From Caryophanales bacterium UBA2450 (lineage in GTDB: Bacteria > Bacillota_I > Bacilli_A > RFN20 > CAG-826): a DNA stretch of 15,346 nt. How positions within the stretch are numbered: position 1 is the first letter of the stretch; every line of letters begins with the position of its first letter. Of this stretch, positions 13,219-15,346 are shown one piece after another. Location of the stretch: NCBI GenBank assembly GCA_002342545.1, contig DDQE01000024.1, forward strand, positions 1 to 15,346, written 5' to 3'. The notes beneath the pieces were generated by a model that saw nothing but the letters and a program-made list of their open reading frames with translations, made no database searches and had not been told where the DNA came from. Both the position numbers and the translations under genes were made by a program.

Positions 13219-15144
13219 ATGAATATGAAGAAAAAAGTATTATTACTTTCTACATGCGCAATTACTTCTTTAGCTATCGGTGGAGGAGTCGGCTTGCTTT
13301 CAAATAACGACTTTAATGCGGTCAAGGCTAAAGCTAATACAGATTTCGGATTAGTGAGAGAAAGCGTTGTCGATGAAGGTGATTATTTGACTGCTAACTG
13401 TATTGATGGAAAGGACAACACAGTTACAACCAAATTCACAGGATTCACTCTTGTTAATGAATATGATATTACTACAAATGAAAATGATGTTGCTTATTTC
13501 ACTAACCTTAATCCTATGAGAGGTATCTCAAATATCTACTGTGAATTTGAAAAAGAAAGCGAAACCACAACACACACTCTTAATTTTGCGGTTTATGCTT
13601 CTAGTAATCCATTAACAATTGATGATATCAATAGCGGAGTTCACACCGATTTATACTTCCATATCGAAGATTACGCTTCTGGACAAGGAAAAAAGATAAC
13701 CAGATATTTTGGTGGTTTAAACAAATATCGTTATGTCTTAATTGAAGTATTCACTTTTTCAGAAACTTACACTTTAACTGAACTTACTTATAATGTTGTT
13801 TGTGAAGACGAGCCTAAAGTCGTTGATGTTGAAACAAAGACAACATGGAGTAAAGAAGAAGCTACAACATTAGCCTCTTATGGCGCCCCAAGTAATTTCC
13901 CTTATCCTGGAGTTAGTGGATATAATCTCAGCAACTCAGAACAAATGGGAGTAATGGTTCAAACACTCGTACCATATGATAATTTAATTAATCTTGTTTC
14001 TTTTGTATCTCAAGAAGGATACGTTCAAACAATGGATGCTGAAGCGGAAGGCCGCCAGATCGCGTATATGCAAAAGCAAAATGAAGATAAATCTGTAACG
14101 TATACTTATGGATTTAACATGAAGGAAATGCCTGGAAATTTGTTTAGTTTACAGTATTTATATTCTACCAATCTTCCTTATATGGGTGGTGCAACAACAC
14201 CAACATGGCCAAAAGATAAAATTGCAGAAGTTTCCGCTAATTTATCAACTGCCTTCCCAGATTTCCAATTAGAAGATGTTGAATATCAATTCTATAGTAG
14301 TGAAGAAAGCCCAATGAACACTAAAGTAAATATTTTAGTTTATTCAGAATCTACTATGAAAGAGAAATATGTTGCTTACTTCAATAGTCTTGACCTTGAT
14401 GTCTATAATGTCACAATTAACGCTGGCGATTATAGCACCGCTTCTACTAAAGATGGTCTATATAGACTCGAAGTATATGATATGGATAATCGATTAGGTG
14501 TTACCCTTACCGAAAACAAAGTCTATGATTACTTACCAATTAATGAATACGCTCAATATAATGAATATAATCTTCCAGAATTCACTGATGCTGTAAGTGG
14601 TACATTCTATTTTGAATATGGAGAAATCACAGCAGACTCAATCACTGAAGAACAACTTAACAAAATTGTTAAGTTATTCACTGATATTGGTTATGTTAAC
14701 CCATCAGATGATCCATATTCTAGAATTTTAAAAACACCAAGCACATCTAACTATGATTACAATAACATTGAAGTGTATATTCGTGTCGATAGCGAAACTG
14801 GAAAATTTAATTTACATATCGAAGCTAAACAAAAGATAGTAAATTCAAATTTATCTAACGCTCTAATTAAAATTACGAGTTATGAGAATTTCAAAGACTA
14901 TGTTGCGCCAATAACTTACCAAGGTGAGGTCACTTCTATCTATCATAGAGTTGCATACATTGAAAACGCTACTAGCGATACAATCCAAGCAGTCCTTGAT
15001 TCAATTAACGCTGAGACTAAGAATATAACAGACTATCAAATCTCCTATAAAACAATAATCAATGATGTAGAAAAAACTGTCTGCATTGATTATGCATTAG
15101 TCGATGGAGTCTTATACTTCACAGATATATATTGGGTGTTATAA
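13219..15144 (+). CDS. Large secreted protein of unknown function with internal repeats
   Basis: A 641-aa protein I do not recognise. It opens with a signal peptide: MNMKKK, a hydrophobic stretch (about 7-27), and an AKA-NT site suggesting signal peptidase I cleavage after A39. C13 lies inside the hydrophobic core without a proper lipobox, so a lipoprotein is unlikely. No C-terminal membrane anchor or LPXTG motif is present, so it is probably released or held non-covalently at the surface. Residues 40-200 look like a beta-rich domain. After that, similar modules of roughly 100-120 aa appear: TTWSKEEA with FPYPG from W210, PTWPKDKI with FPDFQ from W330, and a more divergent one from about 452 (YNLPEFTDAV). 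Each contains an alternating beta pattern with L..YF/LFxxxGY-like helices. The composition is acidic, rich in Tyr, Thr and Asn, typical of exported proteins. It is monocistronic. Confidence 0.75.
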   Translation: MNMKKKVLLLSTCAITSLAIGGGVGLLSNNDFNAVKAKANTDFGLVRESVVDEGDYLTANCIDGKDNTVTTKFTGFTLVNEYDITTNENDVAYFTNLNPMRGISNIYCEFEKESETTTHTLNFAVYASSNPLTIDDINSGVHTDLYFHIEDYASGQGKKITRYFGGLNKYRYVLIEVFTFSETYTLTELTYNVVCEDEPKVVDVETKTTWSKEEATTLASYGAPSNFPYPGVSGYNLSNSEQMGVMVQTLVPYDNLINLVSFVSQEGYVQTMDAEAEGRQIAYMQKQNEDKSVTYTYGFNMKEMPGNLFSLQYLYSTNLPYMGGATTPTWPKDKIAEVSANLSTAFPDFQLEDVEYQFYSSEESPMNTKVNILVYSESTMKEKYVAYFNSLDLDVYNVTINAGDYSTASTKDGLYRLEVYDMDNRLGVTLTENKVYDYLPINEYAQYNEYNLPEFTDAVSGTFYFEYGEITADSITEEQLNKIVKLFTDIGYVNPSDDPYSRILKTPSTSNYDYNNIEVYIRVDSETGKFNLHIEAKQKIVNSNLSNALIKITSYENFKDYVAPITYQGEVTSIYHRVAYIENATSDTIQAVLDSINAETKNITDYQISYKTIINDVEKTVCIDYALVDGVLYFTDIYWVL

Positions 15145-15171
15145 AACTAAAGATAATATTTATTTAAATCT

Positions 15172-15200
15172 AACACCGCTCAAAATTGGGCGGTGTTTTT
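15172..15200 (+). terminator. Terminator of the secreted-protein gene
   Basis: AACACCGC (15172-15179) and GCGGTGTT (15190-15197) form a perfect 8-bp stem; the T-run extends to 15200. It starts 28 nt after the stop codon. Confidence 0.9.
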
Positions 15201-15229
15201 CTATTATATTTTTTAAAAAAGTATAATTA

Positions 15230-15249
15230 ATAATATTTTAAAATATTAT
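15230..15249. repeat. Perfect 20-bp AT-only palindrome
   Basis: Ten bases on each side of the centre (between 15239 and 15240) are exactly complementary, all A or T. It lies between the terminator of the secreted-protein gene and a candidate promoter. It could be a weak hairpin or a protein-binding site, or chance in an AT-rich spacer. Confidence 0.5.
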
Positions 15250-15277
15250 CGTATTCATCTCCATCAATATTAAGTCA

Positions 15278-15286
15278 TGATATAAT
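15278..15286 (+). promoter_or_regulatory. Candidate extended -10 promoter at the right edge
   Basis: TGATATAAT is a perfect extended -10 (TGnTATAAT) on the plus strand, with no good -35. The nearest downstream ATG (15310) is followed by a stop after four codons, so any gene it serves would start beyond the window. The rest of 15201-15346 shows nothing else I can name. Confidence 0.3.
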
Positions 15287-15346
15287 ATTTTCCTTAAATA
15301 AAATAGTCATGTCCAAAATCTAAGAAATTAAAATTTGATTTCCAAA

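Noticed and set aside
13219..13340. Lipoprotein signal at C13 of the secreted protein
   Set aside because: The residue before the Cys is Thr and the hydrophobic core continues beyond it; an AKA site at 37-39 fits signal peptidase I better.
15229..15346. Use of TGA as tryptophan (mycoplasma code)
   Set aside because: Suggested only by an in-frame TGA at the right edge. The recognised genes use TGG for Trp without internal TGA, and tetR ends with TGA overlapping the next start.
1..15346. CRISPR arrays, insertion sequences, phage or toxin-antitoxin genes
   Set aside because: I found no repeated spacer-like units, transposase or integrase motifs, terminal inverted repeats, or small paired genes on either strand.

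Overview
The window is AT-rich, densely packed bacterial DNA with twelve protein genes and two stable RNA genes. It looks like a small-genome, low-GC Bacillota/Mollicutes-related lineage (an uncultured gut-type Bacilli or Erysipelotrichales-like bacterium is my guess). The reasons are base composition, Firmicutes-style ribosome binding sites and U-tailed terminators, a Firmicutes-type guanine deaminase, and a short hairpin-only SRP RNA like that of mycoplasmas instead of the large Bacillus type. The genetic code appears standard: tryptophan is read from TGG in the genes, and the TetR gene ends in TGA. The taxonomic call is inference.

Layout. (1) 21-1578, minus strand: a GT-B glycosyltransferase, perhaps for membrane glycolipids, followed 18 nt later by a guanine-deaminase-like enzyme and a terminator. 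(2) 1676-4448, plus: tldD and tldE overlapping by one base, the two halves of the TldD/TldE metallopeptidase, closed by a strong terminator. (3) 4432-5966, plus: the magnesium channel gene mgtE. Its promoter sits on the preceding terminator and its start codon is close to the predicted transcription start; its own terminator lies inside the convergent neighbour. (4) 5906-12219, minus: a compact five-gene operon in the order P-type ATPase, psuG, TetR regulator, iron-type alcohol dehydrogenase, M50-like membrane protein. Junctions are -11, +4, -4 and +6 nt. (5) 12224-13030: tadA and the SRP RNA on the minus strand, divergent from tRNA-Ala(UGC) on the plus strand. (6) 13219-15200, plus: a large secreted protein of unknown function with internal repeats, and a terminator. 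The last 146 bases hold no gene I can support.

Two themes stand out. First, five of the twelve protein genes (mgtE, the P-type ATPase, tetR, the M50-like gene and tadA) have no usable Shine-Dalgarno sequence. The two ion-transporter genes have a TATAAT hexamer within about 7-11 nt of the start codon, which suggests leaderless or near-leaderless mRNAs. Second, the M50-like protein keeps the fold signatures of a site-2 protease but has lost the first zinc-binding His (FEFGH) and the second-motif Asp (TNG), so it is probably a pseudoprotease. It is the last gene of an operon whose other members do not belong to one recognised pathway; this operon is the best candidate for something undescribed. 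I see no mobile element, CRISPR array, phage gene or riboswitch.
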